Origin: Sphingobium sp. WTD-1
GTDB taxonomy: Bacteria > Pseudomonadota > Alphaproteobacteria > Sphingomonadales > Sphingomonadaceae
DNA: 64,000 bases
NCBI RefSeq assembly: GCF_030128825.1
Contig: NZ_CP119127.1
Coordinates: 4,205,501 to 4,269,500 of the forward strand
Direction of reading: 5' to 3'
Both the position numbers and the translations under genes were made by a program. The notes beneath the pieces were generated by a model. That model saw nothing but the letters and a program-made list of their open reading frames with translations. It was not told the DNA's origin and made no database searches. This document shows, in pieces, positions 50,205 to 60,319 of the stretch (its first letter is position 1; every line of letters starts with the position of its first letter).

Positions 50205-50753
50205 TCACATTTCGCTGGAATAAATGTCCGCATTCTCATTCTCGCCGCCCGGCTGGCCGTCGGCGCCCAGCGAGCTGATGTCGAACGCGCCCTTCTTGCC
50301 CGGCACGGTGTAGATATAGGCGCGGCCCCACGGGTCCTGCGGCAGCTTCTTGATATAGCCGCCGCGGCGATAGCGCTGCGGCTGCGCCAGCGATGCGGGC
50401 GGGTTGAGCAATGCCTGCAGACCGTCCGACGCGGCGGGATAGTTCAGGTTGTCGAGGCGATATTGCTCCAGCGCCTGTTCGATGGTCGAAATGTCGGCCT
50501 TGGCCTTCTCGACGCGGGCGGTATCGGTGGCGGGAATGACGTTGATCGCCACGATCGTCGCCAGCAGGCCGATGATGACGATCACGACCATCAGCTCGAC
50601 CAGCGTGAAGCCGTGTTCGGCGGAACGCCCCACTTCCTGTTCGTCATCCCCGCGCAGGCGGGGATCCATCTCCCCAGCTTGCGCTTTCGGTTCGACGTTG
50701 AGAGATGGATTCCCGCCTGCGCGGGAATGACGGAGGGAGAGGATCTTTCGCAT
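50205..50753 (-). CDS. gspG: Major pseudopilin GspG
   Basis: 182 residues from ATG 50753, fixed by a perfect AAGGAG 6 bases upstream. The prepilin site is RSAEHGFTLVELMVVIVIIG, but the leader before it is 48 residues long; residues about 8-38 (LRHSRAGGNPSLNVEPKA, MDPRLRGDDE) are the translation of a REP-like repeat. The mature part is standard GspG: IEQALEQYRLDNLNYPAASD, QPQRYRRGGYIKKLPQDPWG, then DISSLGADGQPGGENENADI with the calcium loop. It forms the pseudopilus shaft. Confidence 0.93.
   Translation of the reverse strand: MRKILSLRHSRAGGNPSLNVEPKAQAGEMDPRLRGDDEQEVGRSAEHGFTLVELMVVIVIIGLLATIVAINVIPATDTARVEKAKADISTIEQALEQYRLDNLNYPAASDGLQALLNPPASLAQPQRYRRGGYIKKLPQDPWGRAYIYTVPGKKGAFDISSLGADGQPGGENENADIYSSEM
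50641..50732. repeat. REP-like repeat inside the gspG leader
   Basis: CATCCCCGCGCAGGCGGGGAT at 50646 (palindromic arms CCCCGC/GCGGGG) and GATTCCCGCCTGCGCGGGAA at 50706, the same two-palindrome design as at 34618-34706. It lies entirely within the gspG coding region and keeps the frame open. Confidence 0.75.
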
Positions 50754-50764
50754 ATTCTACTCCT

Positions 50765-51982
50765 TCAAGCCCCTGTCAGGCTTTGCAGCTGCAGGATCGG
50801 CAGCAGGATGGACAGGATGATGACGGCGACGATGCCGCCCATCAATATGATGATAATCGGCTCCAGCATGGCGAGCGCGGCCGATGTGAAGGCGTCAAAC
50901 TCGCGCTCCAGATAATCGGCCGCGCGTTCCAGCATCGTGTCGAGCCGCCCGGCACTCTCGCCGCTCGCCGCCAGATAGACCAGCAACGGGGGAAACACCC
51001 CTGCCCGCTTCAACGCCGCCGACAGGCTGCCACCGCCCCGGATCGCCTCGACAATCTCGTCCGACGCCTTGCGCAGCACCCGATTATGCACCGTGTTCGC
51101 GGTCAGCGACAGGCCCTCCATCAGCGGCAGCCGGCTCGCCACCATGGTCGAGAGCGTGCGCGCCATCCGCGCGGCATGCAGGTCGCGGATCAGCCGGCCC
51201 AGCACCGGCAGGCCCAGCAACATTGCGTCGAAGCGATAGCGGAAGCTGTCGATCTTGAGCGCGCGCCAGAAGCCGAAGGCGCCAAGCCCGATCAGGATCA
51301 GCAACAACCACCAATAGCCTGCCAGGAAGGCGGAAATGCCCATCACCATGCGCGTGAGCAGCGGCAATTGCTGGCCCACCGTGTCGAACTGTTCGACCAC
51401 CTTGGGCACGACGAAGATCATCAGCGCCGCGACCACGAACACGGCGAAGGTCGCCAGCACCGAAGGATAGGCGATGGCGGTCAGCACCTTGGAGCGCATC
51501 ACCGCCTGCCGCTCCATCAGTTCGGACAGACGCTCCATGATGGTGGGCAGGCTGCCGGAGCTTTCGCCGGCCGAGATCATCGCGCGATAGAGGGCAGGAA
51601 AGCTTTTCGGCTCCGCGCCCAGCGCATCGGCTAGCCGCCGTCCCTCCAGCACGCCGGAATGGACCTTGCCCACGATCGCCCGGACATGATCCTGCTCGCT
51701 CTGCCGGCTGATCGTGCGCAGCGACTCCTCCAGCGGGCTCACCTGGATCAGGGTCGACAACTGCCGGGTGAAAAGCGTCAGTTCCTTGGCCGACAGCTTG
51801 GGCGCGCGCAGCGACAGGCCGGCCCGCTTGCGCGCGACCGACACCGCGCCCGGCTCCAGCCGCACGACGAACAGCTTGCGCGCATCCAGCTTTACCCGCG
51901 CCTCGTCCAGGCTGTCCGCCTTGACGCTGCCCTTGCGTTCCTTGCCCGCCGGATCGATCGCGACATAGTCGAAATCAGCCAT
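50765..51982 (-). CDS. gspF: Type II secretion platform protein GspF
   Basis: 405 residues from ATG 51982, overlapping gspE by 8 bases; MADFDYVAIDPAGKERKGSV is the family N-terminus. Two GspF domains are visible (KELTLFTRQLSTLIQVSPLE with FPALYRAMISAGESSGSLPT; and RMARTLSTMVASRLPLMEGL with FPPLLVYLAASGESAGRLDT). Three membrane spans. It is the inner-membrane platform that works with GspE. Confidence 0.93.
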   Translation of the reverse strand: MADFDYVAIDPAGKERKGSVKADSLDEARVKLDARKLFVVRLEPGAVSVARKRAGLSLRAPKLSAKELTLFTRQLSTLIQVSPLEESLRTISRQSEQDHVRAIVGKVHSGVLEGRRLADALGAEPKSFPALYRAMISAGESSGSLPTIMERLSELMERQAVMRSKVLTAIAYPSVLATFAVFVVAALMIFVVPKVVEQFDTVGQQLPLLTRMVMGISAFLAGYWWLLLILIGLGAFGFWRALKIDSFRYRFDAMLLGLPVLGRLIRDLHAARMARTLSTMVASRLPLMEGLSLTANTVHNRVLRKASDEIVEAIRGGGSLSAALKRAGVFPPLLVYLAASGESAGRLDTMLERAADYLEREFDAFTSAALAMLEPIIIILMGGIVAVIILSILLPILQLQSLTGA

Positions 51983-53516
51983 CGGCAATGGTTTCCACCT
52001 CGGTCGCATCGCGGCGCGACACGCGGATCGCTTCCTCGGCCGTGGTCTGGCCGTCGCGCACCAGCGCGCGCGCGGCCGACCCCAGGTTCGGCGCATTGAG
52101 GAAGGCATGGCGGGCGATCAGCGACTCGTCGCCGCCATCGTTGATCAGGCGGCGGATCGTGTCGTCGACGCGGATCGCCTCGAACACGCCGATCCGGCCC
52201 TTGTAGCCGGTGCCGTTGCATTCGTCGCAGCCGCGCGCCCGGTAGATGATCGTGCCGGGGTCAAAGCCCAGCAGGGCGCTTGCCGACTTGTCGGCCTGCA
52301 CCGGCTCGCGGCAATGCTGGCACAGCCGCCGCACCAGTCGCTGAGCGACGACGGCGCGCAGCGTGGAGGCGAGCAGGAAGGGTTCGACCCGCATGTCGCG
52401 CATACGGGTGATCGCGCCGACCGCGTCATTGGTATGGACGGTGGACAGCACGAGATGGCCGGTCAGCGACGCCTGCACCGCTATCTCGGCGGTCTCGCGG
52501 TCGCGGATTTCGCCGACCATGACGACATCGGGGTCCTGGCGCAGGATCGCGCGCAGCCCGGCGGCAAAGGTCAGGCCGACCTTGGCATTGACCTGGGTCT
52601 GGCCGACGCCCTCCATCGCATATTCGACCGGGTCTTCGACGGTCAGGATATTGCGGCTACCGTCATTCAGGTTGCGCAGGCCAGCATAGAGCGTCGTCGT
52701 CTTGCCCGAACCGGTCGGCCCGGTGACCAGGATGATGCCGTTGGGCTCGCTCAGCCCCTCGCGGAAGATGCGGTCGGGCGCACCGGTCATGCCCAGCAGG
52801 TCGAGCGTGATGCCGGCATTTTCCTTGTCTAGGATACGCAGCACCACCCGCTCGCCTGCCCGGCTAGGCAGGGTCGATACGCGCACGTCGAGCAGCTTGC
52901 CGCCCAGCGTCAGGCCGATGCGGCCATCCTGCGGCACGCGCCGTTCGGCAATGTCGAGCCGCGCCATCACCTTGATGCGGCTGACCACCACCGGCGCGAC
53001 ATGCGGCGGCATGCGTAGCGTCTCGCGCAGCACGCCATCCACGCGCATCCGCACGATCAGGCCCGTCTCATAGGGTTCGATATGAATGTCCGACACGCCC
53101 TGGCGCGCGGCCTCGGCAATGATGCCGTTGATCAGGCGGATCGCCGGCGCGTCGTCCGCGCTGTCGAGCAGATCGTCGGCGGTCGGGATATCTGCGGCCA
53201 ATATGTCCAGCTCGTCCGCGCCGACGTCGATCGACCCGGCCATGGCGGCAGCGCTGCCCTCCATCGCATAATGATCGGACAGATGCCGGTCGAACTGCGG
53301 CGCCTCGACAAAGCGCACGTCGAAGCTGCGGGCGAGATGACGGCGCACCTCCAGCAACACGCGCGGATCGCTGCCCTCGCGCACCGCGATCGACAGTCGC
53401 TCGCCATCCTGCGGCAGCATCACCACGCCATGCTTGCGGGCAAAGCCATAGGGGATGTCGACCGGTCGTGGCGGAAGAACCGACGGCATTACCGTCACAT
53501 GCTCCTGTTCGCTCAC
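51975..53516 (-). CDS. gspE: Type II secretion ATPase GspE
   Basis: 513 residues. The N1 domain is RPVDIPYGFARKHGVVMLPQ. The ATPase core has Walker A GPTGSGKTTTLYAGL, the Asp box ILTVEDPVEYAMEGVGQTQV, Walker B LRQDPDVVMVGEIRDRETAE and the His box TGHLVLSTVHTNDAVGAI. The zinc finger CQHC...CDEC (RLCQHCREP, GCDECNGTGYKGRIG) is intact. It powers pseudopilus assembly. Confidence 0.96.
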   Translation of the reverse strand: MSEQEHVTVMPSVLPPRPVDIPYGFARKHGVVMLPQDGERLSIAVREGSDPRVLLEVRRHLARSFDVRFVEAPQFDRHLSDHYAMEGSAAAMAGSIDVGADELDILAADIPTADDLLDSADDAPAIRLINGIIAEAARQGVSDIHIEPYETGLIVRMRVDGVLRETLRMPPHVAPVVVSRIKVMARLDIAERRVPQDGRIGLTLGGKLLDVRVSTLPSRAGERVVLRILDKENAGITLDLLGMTGAPDRIFREGLSEPNGIILVTGPTGSGKTTTLYAGLRNLNDGSRNILTVEDPVEYAMEGVGQTQVNAKVGLTFAAGLRAILRQDPDVVMVGEIRDRETAEIAVQASLTGHLVLSTVHTNDAVGAITRMRDMRVEPFLLASTLRAVVAQRLVRRLCQHCREPVQADKSASALLGFDPGTIIYRARGCDECNGTGYKGRIGVFEAIRVDDTIRRLINDGGDESLIARHAFLNAPNLGSAARALVRDGQTTAEEAIRVSRRDATEVETIADG

Positions 53517-55771
53517 TTCTGCTCTCCGCTTGGCGGCAGGTCGACCGGGCGGACGACGCCGCTCGACTGCCGCACCGTGGGTTCGATGACCTGGACCTGT
53601 CCCGGTGCCGGCGATGTTGCCGGCGAAGCGGCGCCCGGCGCACTGACCTGCGGCTCGACCAGCATGTCGCCGGGCTGCGGCGCGATCGGGGGCTGCGCAC
53701 CCATATAGTCGCGCACCAACTCGTCGATGGTCGGCTCGCTGTCGGGGCTGCGCTGCAACTGCATGCCGCGCACATAGCCATAGCGCTGCTGGGTCAGGCG
53801 CTGCGCATCTTCCTTGGTGCGCAGGATGGTCGGGCGGATGAAGACCATGAGGTTGGTCTTGGTCCGGCTCTTGCTGCGCGACTTGAACAGCTCGCCAATG
53901 CCCGGAATGTCGGACAGCAGCGGTATGCGCTCGATCGTCTTGCGCTCATTATCGTCCAGCAGGCCGCCCAGCGCCAGGATTTCGCCGTCATCGACCGTGA
54001 CCGTGGTCTCGATCTCGCGCTTGTTGATGATCAGGTCGCTGCTCGAATTGCTGACCGGCCCCGCCACGCTCGACACTTCCTGCTTCAGGAACAGCTTGAT
54101 CGCGCCGCCGGTGTTGATCTGCGGCTTCACCTCCAGCTTGATGCCGACGTCCTGGCGCTGGACGGTGCGGAACTGGTTGTCGAAATTCTGGCTCAGCGCC
54201 TCGCCGGTGGTCACCGGCACCTGCTGGCCGACCAGGATCGAAGCCTTCTGATTGTCCAGCGTCATCACCGACGGCGTGGACAGCAGGTTACTCTCGGTAT
54301 CCGACTTCACTGCATTGATGATCGCGCCGAAAATGCCGTTCTTGCCGATCTGCGTGCCAAGACCGCCGACGATGCCGGTCGCGCTGGCCAGGCTATCGAC
54401 CGCCGCCTGGGTCAGGCTGCTGGCCAGATCGCTGTTGGTCTGCGTCTCGGTCGTCGTGGTCGTGCCGTCGGCCGCCACCACCGTCGTCTTGGTGGTGCCC
54501 AGCTTGGTCGCGCCATAGGCACCGGCGATGGTGATCAGGCTGGGCGAGGCATTGCTGTAATTGGTCGCGGCAAAGCCGGTCGACGTGCTGCCGAGCAGGA
54601 ACTGCACGCCCAGCTTCTTGGCCGCCGCATCGCTGATCTCGACGATGATCGCCTCCACCAGCACCTGCTCGCGGCGGGTGTCGATCTGGCGGATGGTCTC
54701 GCCCAGCATGCGCTGCACATCGCTGTTCGCCGCGACGATGATCGCATTGGCGCCTTCATAGCGGGTGACGATCGCCGGACCGCGGGTCGAAATGCCGCTG
54801 CCGCTCGATCCACTGGAGCCGGCTGCGACCGGCGCCGCCGCCGCACTGGCCGGGGCCGCGCCACCACCAGCGCCGCCGCTGGCGCCGGCCGCCGGCACCG
54901 ATGAGGTGACGGGGGTGCTGCTCGACTGGCCGATCAGTTGCTGCAACACCGGCAACAGCTTCTCCGCATCGGCATGTTCCAGCCAGTAAACGCGGATTTC
55001 CGTGCCGCTCGCCGCCTGCCGGTCCAGCTCGCGCGCCATATTGGCCAGGCGCGTGACGGTATTCACATCGCCGCGAATGGCGATCGCATTGCTGCTGTCG
55101 ATCGGCACCACGCTGGCGGCCGCCGCCGCGCCATTCTCGCCGCCGCCGCCGCTCTGCACCAGCGCCTGCAGCGATGTCGCGATCTCGCGCGCGCCGGCAT
55201 TTTTCAGCATCACCATCTGGGTCGAGCTGGTATCGCGGTCGACCCGCGCAATCACCTGGCGGATGCGCGCGACATTGTCGGCATAGTCGGCGACGACGAT
55301 GCTGTTGCCGGCGCGATTGGCGGTGACCGTGCCTTCCTTGCTGATCAGCGGGCGCAGCGTTTCCAGCACGCTCGCCGCATCGACCGAGCGCAGGCGGAAG
55401 ACTTCGGTGACGAAGCTGTTGCGGGTCGCCGCCCGGCCCACCGCGCTCGGCTGGCCGGCCGCGCCATCCGCCGGCTGGATGCGATAGGCGCCACCGGGCG
55501 CCGGCACCGCGACCAGGCCGTTGGCGCGCAGCGTCGACAGCACGATCTCGAAATATTCCGACTTGGACAGCGGCCGGTCGGTCACCACCGACACCTTGCC
55601 CTGCACCCGGTTGTCGATGATGAAGGTGCGGCCGGTGACGCGCGCGGCATCCTGGATGAAGGCGCGAATATCGGCATCGCGCACATTCAGCGTCTGCTGC
55701 GCATGGCCGGGAACCGGGGCAGCCAGGACCAGCGCGAGGGCGGCGGAATATTTGAGGATATGTCTGGTCAT
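53513..55771 (-). CDS. gspD: Type II secretion secretin GspD
   Basis: 752 residues with signal peptide (ILKYSAALALVLAAPVPGHA). N0 is LNVRDADIRAFIQDAARVTG; N1-N3 domains follow (RLRSVDAASVLETLRPLISK, VMLKNAGAREIATSLQALVQ, VYWLEHADAEKLLPVLQQLI). A Gly/Ser/Ala-rich linker precedes N3. The secretin core is VQFLLGS to VTVDDGEILALGGLLDDNER and IPLLSDIPGIGELFKSRSKS. The C-terminal Pro-rich tail may bind a pilotin. It forms the outer-membrane channel. Confidence 0.96.
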   Translation of the reverse strand: MTRHILKYSAALALVLAAPVPGHAQQTLNVRDADIRAFIQDAARVTGRTFIIDNRVQGKVSVVTDRPLSKSEYFEIVLSTLRANGLVAVPAPGGAYRIQPADGAAGQPSAVGRAATRNSFVTEVFRLRSVDAASVLETLRPLISKEGTVTANRAGNSIVVADYADNVARIRQVIARVDRDTSSTQMVMLKNAGAREIATSLQALVQSGGGGENGAAAAASVVPIDSSNAIAIRGDVNTVTRLANMARELDRQAASGTEIRVYWLEHADAEKLLPVLQQLIGQSSSTPVTSSVPAAGASGGAGGGAAPASAAAAPVAAGSSGSSGSGISTRGPAIVTRYEGANAIIVAANSDVQRMLGETIRQIDTRREQVLVEAIIVEISDAAAKKLGVQFLLGSTSTGFAATNYSNASPSLITIAGAYGATKLGTTKTTVVAADGTTTTTETQTNSDLASSLTQAAVDSLASATGIVGGLGTQIGKNGIFGAIINAVKSDTESNLLSTPSVMTLDNQKASILVGQQVPVTTGEALSQNFDNQFRTVQRQDVGIKLEVKPQINTGGAIKLFLKQEVSSVAGPVSNSSSDLIINKREIETTVTVDDGEILALGGLLDDNERKTIERIPLLSDIPGIGELFKSRSKSRTKTNLMVFIRPTILRTKEDAQRLTQQRYGYVRGMQLQRSPDSEPTIDELVRDYMGAQPPIAPQPGDMLVEPQVSAPGAASPATSPAPGQVQVIEPTVRQSSGVVRPVDLPPSGEQK

Positions 55772-56628
55772 TGGCCTTGCAATATCAGGTTGATCGGCAC
55801 TGTGACGGCGCCGCGCTCCACGGTCAGGGACAGGCGTGCGCCGGGCACGATCTGGTTCTGCAATGATGCCAGGTCACCGGCCGATCCGATCGGCTGGCCG
55901 TTGATCTGGGTCACGATGTCGCCGGCCTGGAAACCGGCATTTTGAAAGCCCGGCCCCTTGGGGCTCAGCACCAGCCCGGTTACCCGGCCATTCTGGGTGC
56001 GCGGGGAAAAGCCGATGTCGCGCTTCACCGCATCGGCGCTCGGCGCATCGCGGCCCGGCACCGGCGAGGGCGGCCCCTCGCCCGGCGCCATACCCCCCTC
56101 GGGCGCGCCGCCCAGTCCACCGGCCGGCCCACCGGCCGCCGACGCCGGTTGCGACTGGTCGAGGAACACCTGCTCCTCCGCCCCGCCGCGATCGATGGTC
56201 ACATGGTCGAACAATACCGCCTTCAGCACCACGCCCGGCATGATCTCGTCCCCCACGGCATAGCTGTTCTGGATGCCGTCGGGCGTCGCCAGGATCGCCG
56301 ATCCCTGCCCCGTCCCCTCGTTCAGCCGCACGCCATAGAGCGTCAGCGCCAGCGAGGTGACGACGCCATTGCCCGCCTGCGGCGCGCCCGTGCGGAAAAA
56401 GGGATCGAAACTGGCGAACAGCGCCTGTCGCGCACTGGCAGAAAGCACCTGCGCCTGACGCCCTTCCCAGGGGCCAAAGGCACCGACCGGCGTCAGCAAC
56501 ACCCATACCAGCCGGGCCAGCTGCAATGCCAGCACTGCCAGCAACAGCTTCTCGACCAGCCCCAGCCAGTCGACCGGCCGCGCATAGCGCCGCCACCCTT
56601 GCAACTTGTCGCCGAACGGCACACGCAT
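55768..56628 (-). CDS. gspC: Type II secretion protein GspC
   Basis: 286 residues: one N-terminal membrane span (VEKLLLAVLALQLARLVWVL), the homology region (TLYGVRLNEGTGQGSAILAT, VGDEIMPGVVLKAVLFDHVT), a Pro/Gly-rich linker and a C-terminal PDZ domain (GLVLSPKGPGFQNAGFQAGD, IVTQINGQPIGSAGDLAS). It links the platform to secretin GspD and heads the operon. The PDZ domain is often involved in substrate choice. Confidence 0.92.
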   Translation of the reverse strand: MRVPFGDKLQGWRRYARPVDWLGLVEKLLLAVLALQLARLVWVLLTPVGAFGPWEGRQAQVLSASARQALFASFDPFFRTGAPQAGNGVVTSLALTLYGVRLNEGTGQGSAILATPDGIQNSYAVGDEIMPGVVLKAVLFDHVTIDRGGAEEQVFLDQSQPASAAGGPAGGLGGAPEGGMAPGEGPPSPVPGRDAPSADAVKRDIGFSPRTQNGRVTGLVLSPKGPGFQNAGFQAGDIVTQINGQPIGSAGDLASLQNQIVPGARLSLTVERGAVTVPINLILQGQ

Positions 56629-56806
56629 GAGCCGAAATGTCCCCCTTGGTTCGCCCGCCTGCTAGGCAACTCTTCTTACTGCCAGATGACGTTTATGTTA
56701 CCATAATATGACAGTGAGCAATGGGGCCGCGACGATGCTTGCATTTCGCAGGGTCAACGATAGCTAGGGCCACGGAAACCGGCCTGTAGCGCCGTCATTC
56801 GCGGAA

Positions 56807-57472
56807 ATGCCCATGACCTCGTCCGACCCGATCCTGTCACCGCCCGCCGCACCTGACGCCGATCCGGCCTGGATTGCCAGCCATCCGCGCGTCCAGCGGG
56901 TGCCCAGCAAGGATCTCACCCTCTTCATCCAGCGTGATTTCCTGAGTGTTGACGAATGCGCGCAGCTGATCGCGCGGATCGATGCGGACCGTCGCCCCTC
57001 GACCATCGCCGACGCCAATGGCGACGGCTATTTCCGCACCAGCGAGACCTGCGACCTCGACCATGGCGACCCGTTCGTCGCCGCCATCAACGCCCGGCTC
57101 GACAGCTTCGCCGGCATCGCCACCCAATATGGCGAACCGATCCAAGGCCAGCGCTATGGCGTCGGCCAGGAATTCAAGGCACATACCGATTATTTCGAGC
57201 CCAAGGGCGCGGACTATGACAGATTCTGCGCGGTCGCGGGCAACCGCACCTGGACCTTGATGGTCTATCTCAACGAACCGGCCGCCGGTGGCGCCACCCG
57301 CTTCACGAAGATCGGCAAGACGGTGCAGCCCGAAACCGGCAAGCTGCTGGCCTGGAACAACCGCATCACCCCGGATCGCTTCAACCCCGCCAGCATCCAC
57401 CACGGCATGAAGGTCCGCAGCGGCGTCAAGCATGTCATCACCAAATGGTATCGCGAACGCCCCTGGGGGTGA
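56807..57472 (+). CDS. 2-oxoglutarate/Fe(II) dioxygenase, prolyl 4-hydroxylase type
   Basis: 221 residues. The double-stranded beta-helix core has the metal motif HTDYF (His-x-Asp) in GQEFKAHTDYFEPKG and the distal His in NPASIHHGMKVRSGVKHVIT, with the 2OG-binding Lys/Arg after it. RTWTLMVYLNEPAAGGATRF is the family signature between them. The final KWYRERPW is typical of P4Hc proteins. It hydroxylates a protein or small-molecule substrate that cannot be read from sequence. Divergent from the secretion operon. Confidence 0.88.
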   Translation: MPMTSSDPILSPPAAPDADPAWIASHPRVQRVPSKDLTLFIQRDFLSVDECAQLIARIDADRRPSTIADANGDGYFRTSETCDLDHGDPFVAAINARLDSFAGIATQYGEPIQGQRYGVGQEFKAHTDYFEPKGADYDRFCAVAGNRTWTLMVYLNEPAAGGATRFTKIGKTVQPETGKLLAWNNRITPDRFNPASIHHGMKVRSGVKHVITKWYRERPWG

Positions 57473-57581
57473 AGCGGTGGCGCCATGACTTGAACGGGCG
57501 AGAAGCGGAATGGCGGCTTTTGGGCATGACGATGCTGAAAGCTGACGTTACATAGAAGGCGACAGCGCGGTGGAGATGCGA

Positions 57582-57866
57582 ATGGCGCGACTAAAACACA
57601 CCATCAAAAACAGCAGTAATCAGCCGCAGTTTGTCAATTTCGAACTCTCTACGCACCGATACCGGCTCGAACCGGGGCAAGAAATGCATTTCTTCTACGA
57701 GTCCGATTTCCCTCGAGCTGACGAACCACCGCTTATCACGGATTTTATCGATAATGATGGGATCATAGAAATCGTCATCTGGACTAATTTCGGTTCGGAG
57801 GAAGGACCGTTCTTGCAGAATGGCGAGGAAGCGATGACGGATTGGGGGCTACCCGACCGGCCGTAA
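57582..57866 (+). CDS. Hypothetical protein
   Basis: 94 residues from ATG 57582, chosen because GGAG stands 6 bases upstream; GTG 57570 and ATG 57576 are alternatives. It is beta-rich and acidic (HTIKNSSNQPQFVNFELSTH, RYRLEPGQEMHFFYESDF, IIEIVIWTNFGSEEG). No family is recognised. Its lower GC content than neighbours suggests transfer. Confidence 0.6.
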   Translation: MARLKHTIKNSSNQPQFVNFELSTHRYRLEPGQEMHFFYESDFPRADEPPLITDFIDNDGIIEIVIWTNFGSEEGPFLQNGEEAMTDWGLPDRP

Positions 57867-57919
57867 GCAAGTCTGGAAATTGACCATTCTAACGACAACT
57901 TCTGGTCGCTTCCAGACCG

Positions 57920-58069
57920 TCCTCCCCTGCAAGGGGAGTGCAAGGGACCTTGAACTGGCCGAAGGCCAGACGGAGAGGCGTCTCCCTCTCGATAGGGTGA
58001 TACCCCTCCACCACTTCGTGGTCCCCATCGGCAGAGTCGCGTGCCTCTGCCGAACCTTTCAGGGGAGGA
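57920..58069. repeat. MITE-like intergenic element with 10-bp terminal inverted repeats
   Basis: A 150-bp segment bounded by TCCTCCCCTG and CAGGGGAGGA, with internal palindromes (CTCCCCTGCAAGGGGAG, CTGGCCGAAGGCCAG, and ACTTCGTGGT). Similar elements with CCTCCCCTTTCAGGGGAGG ends are, from memory, common in sphingomonads. It fills the 330-base gap between the hypothetical gene and the purB terminator, which otherwise holds no gene. Confidence 0.6.
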
Positions 58070-58128
58070 ATTTACAGCCGCTTCTGGTCGTCCTTTTTCG
58101 TCATGACTTCGCCATGCTCGCAAGGACG

Positions 58129-58160
58129 AAAAAGGGCGCCGGACCGGTGGTCGGGCGCCC
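58129..58160 (-). terminator. Rho-independent terminator of purB
   Basis: On the minus strand GGGCGCC and GGCGCCC form a stem around an inner GACC/GGTC stem, followed by five T. It lies 39 bases past the purB stop. A further inverted repeat, CTTTTTCGTC / GACGAAAAAG (58093-58134), overlaps it. Confidence 0.75.
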
Positions 58161-58198
58161 CTTTCGTGACTTTCGCGCGGTGCTGGCCGTGCGCGGGG

Positions 58199-59515
<1,317 letters not shown>

Positions 59516-59802
59516 GGGCGAATCCTGCGACTGGAGGGTGAATATTGCCGCGCCGCCTAGCAGCCCGCGCCCTTTGGGGCAATTGAGGAGGCTCCCCTGC
59601 CCCGCCCGCGCATCATCCGGCCGCAATTATCCAAGCAAAGACAGTCGAACCGAAGCATTTCATAAGTCCAAATGCGTAGATGAACCGATGTTCAGGAACT
59701 TTTCCTAGTCTTCATGTATTATGTCATGGCAATTAAGGCATGAAGCCAAAGCAGGCACCCAATGCAGGCCCTGCGCGTTTCAATGATATAAAGGATGTCG
59801 CC

Positions 59803-60183
59803 ATGATCCGCACCTTGCTTCTGACGAGCGCCATGCTGGTCGCAGCGCCCGCATTGGCGCAGCAGGCCGCGCCGGCCGATCCGGCAGCACCCGCCAGTTC
59901 GACCGCGCAGCCGGCAAACCCGGCCAATTCGGTCGCCGCGATCGTCGAGTCGGAATTCCCGGCCTATGACACGAACAAGGACGGACAGCTGGACCAGGGC
60001 GAGTTTTCGCGCTGGATGGTGGCCCTCAAGGATCAGGAGATGAAGGCCACCGGCAAGACGCTGCCGCCAGCCGAAGTAACTGCCTGGGCCAGCGGCGCCT
60101 TCACCACTGCCGATGCCGACAAGAGCATATCGGTCAGCAAGCCCGAACTGATCAGCTATCTGAGCGGCAGCGCGGGCGCATAA
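59803..60183 (+). CDS. Secreted EF-hand calcium-binding protein
   Basis: 126 residues from ATG 59803, giving a signal peptide (MIRTLLLTSAMLVAAPALAQ). An Ala/Pro-rich linker follows, then one canonical EF-hand loop (DTNKDGQLDQGEF, residues about 70-82) and a second weaker loop (DADKSISVSKPEL). Periplasmic EF-hand proteins of this length are common in sphingomonads; function unknown. Confidence 0.82.
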   Translation: MIRTLLLTSAMLVAAPALAQQAAPADPAAPASSTAQPANPANSVAAIVESEFPAYDTNKDGQLDQGEFSRWMVALKDQEMKATGKTLPPAEVTAWASGAFTTADADKSISVSKPELISYLSGSAGA

Positions 60184-60243
60184 ATATTTCCCTTCCCGTC
60201 ACGAAGGCAGGGAAAATACAGAACCCCAAGCGGGTCGCACCGG

Positions 60244-60277
60244 GGCGGCATGTCATAGAACATGCCGCCTCTTTTTT
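60244..60277 (+). terminator. Rho-independent terminator after the EF-hand gene
   Basis: Perfect 10-bp stem GGCGGCATGT / ACATGCCGCC, 6-base loop, then TCTTTTTT on the plus strand. Confidence 0.88.
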
Positions 60278-60319
60278 GATGGCGGGTGGCCGCGGGGCCG
60301 GGAACAGGCCCCGACCGGC

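Noticed and set aside
53468..54904. A 478-codon plus-strand frame opposite gspD/gspE
   Set aside because: It runs across the boundary of two coupled secretion genes with clear motifs on the minus strand.
44510..56628. Reading the secretion operon as a type IV pilus cluster
   Set aside because: GspC with PDZ, GspK/L/M/N, and the secretin N0 domain identify a type II secretion system; pilT, pilM and pilQ-type genes are absent.
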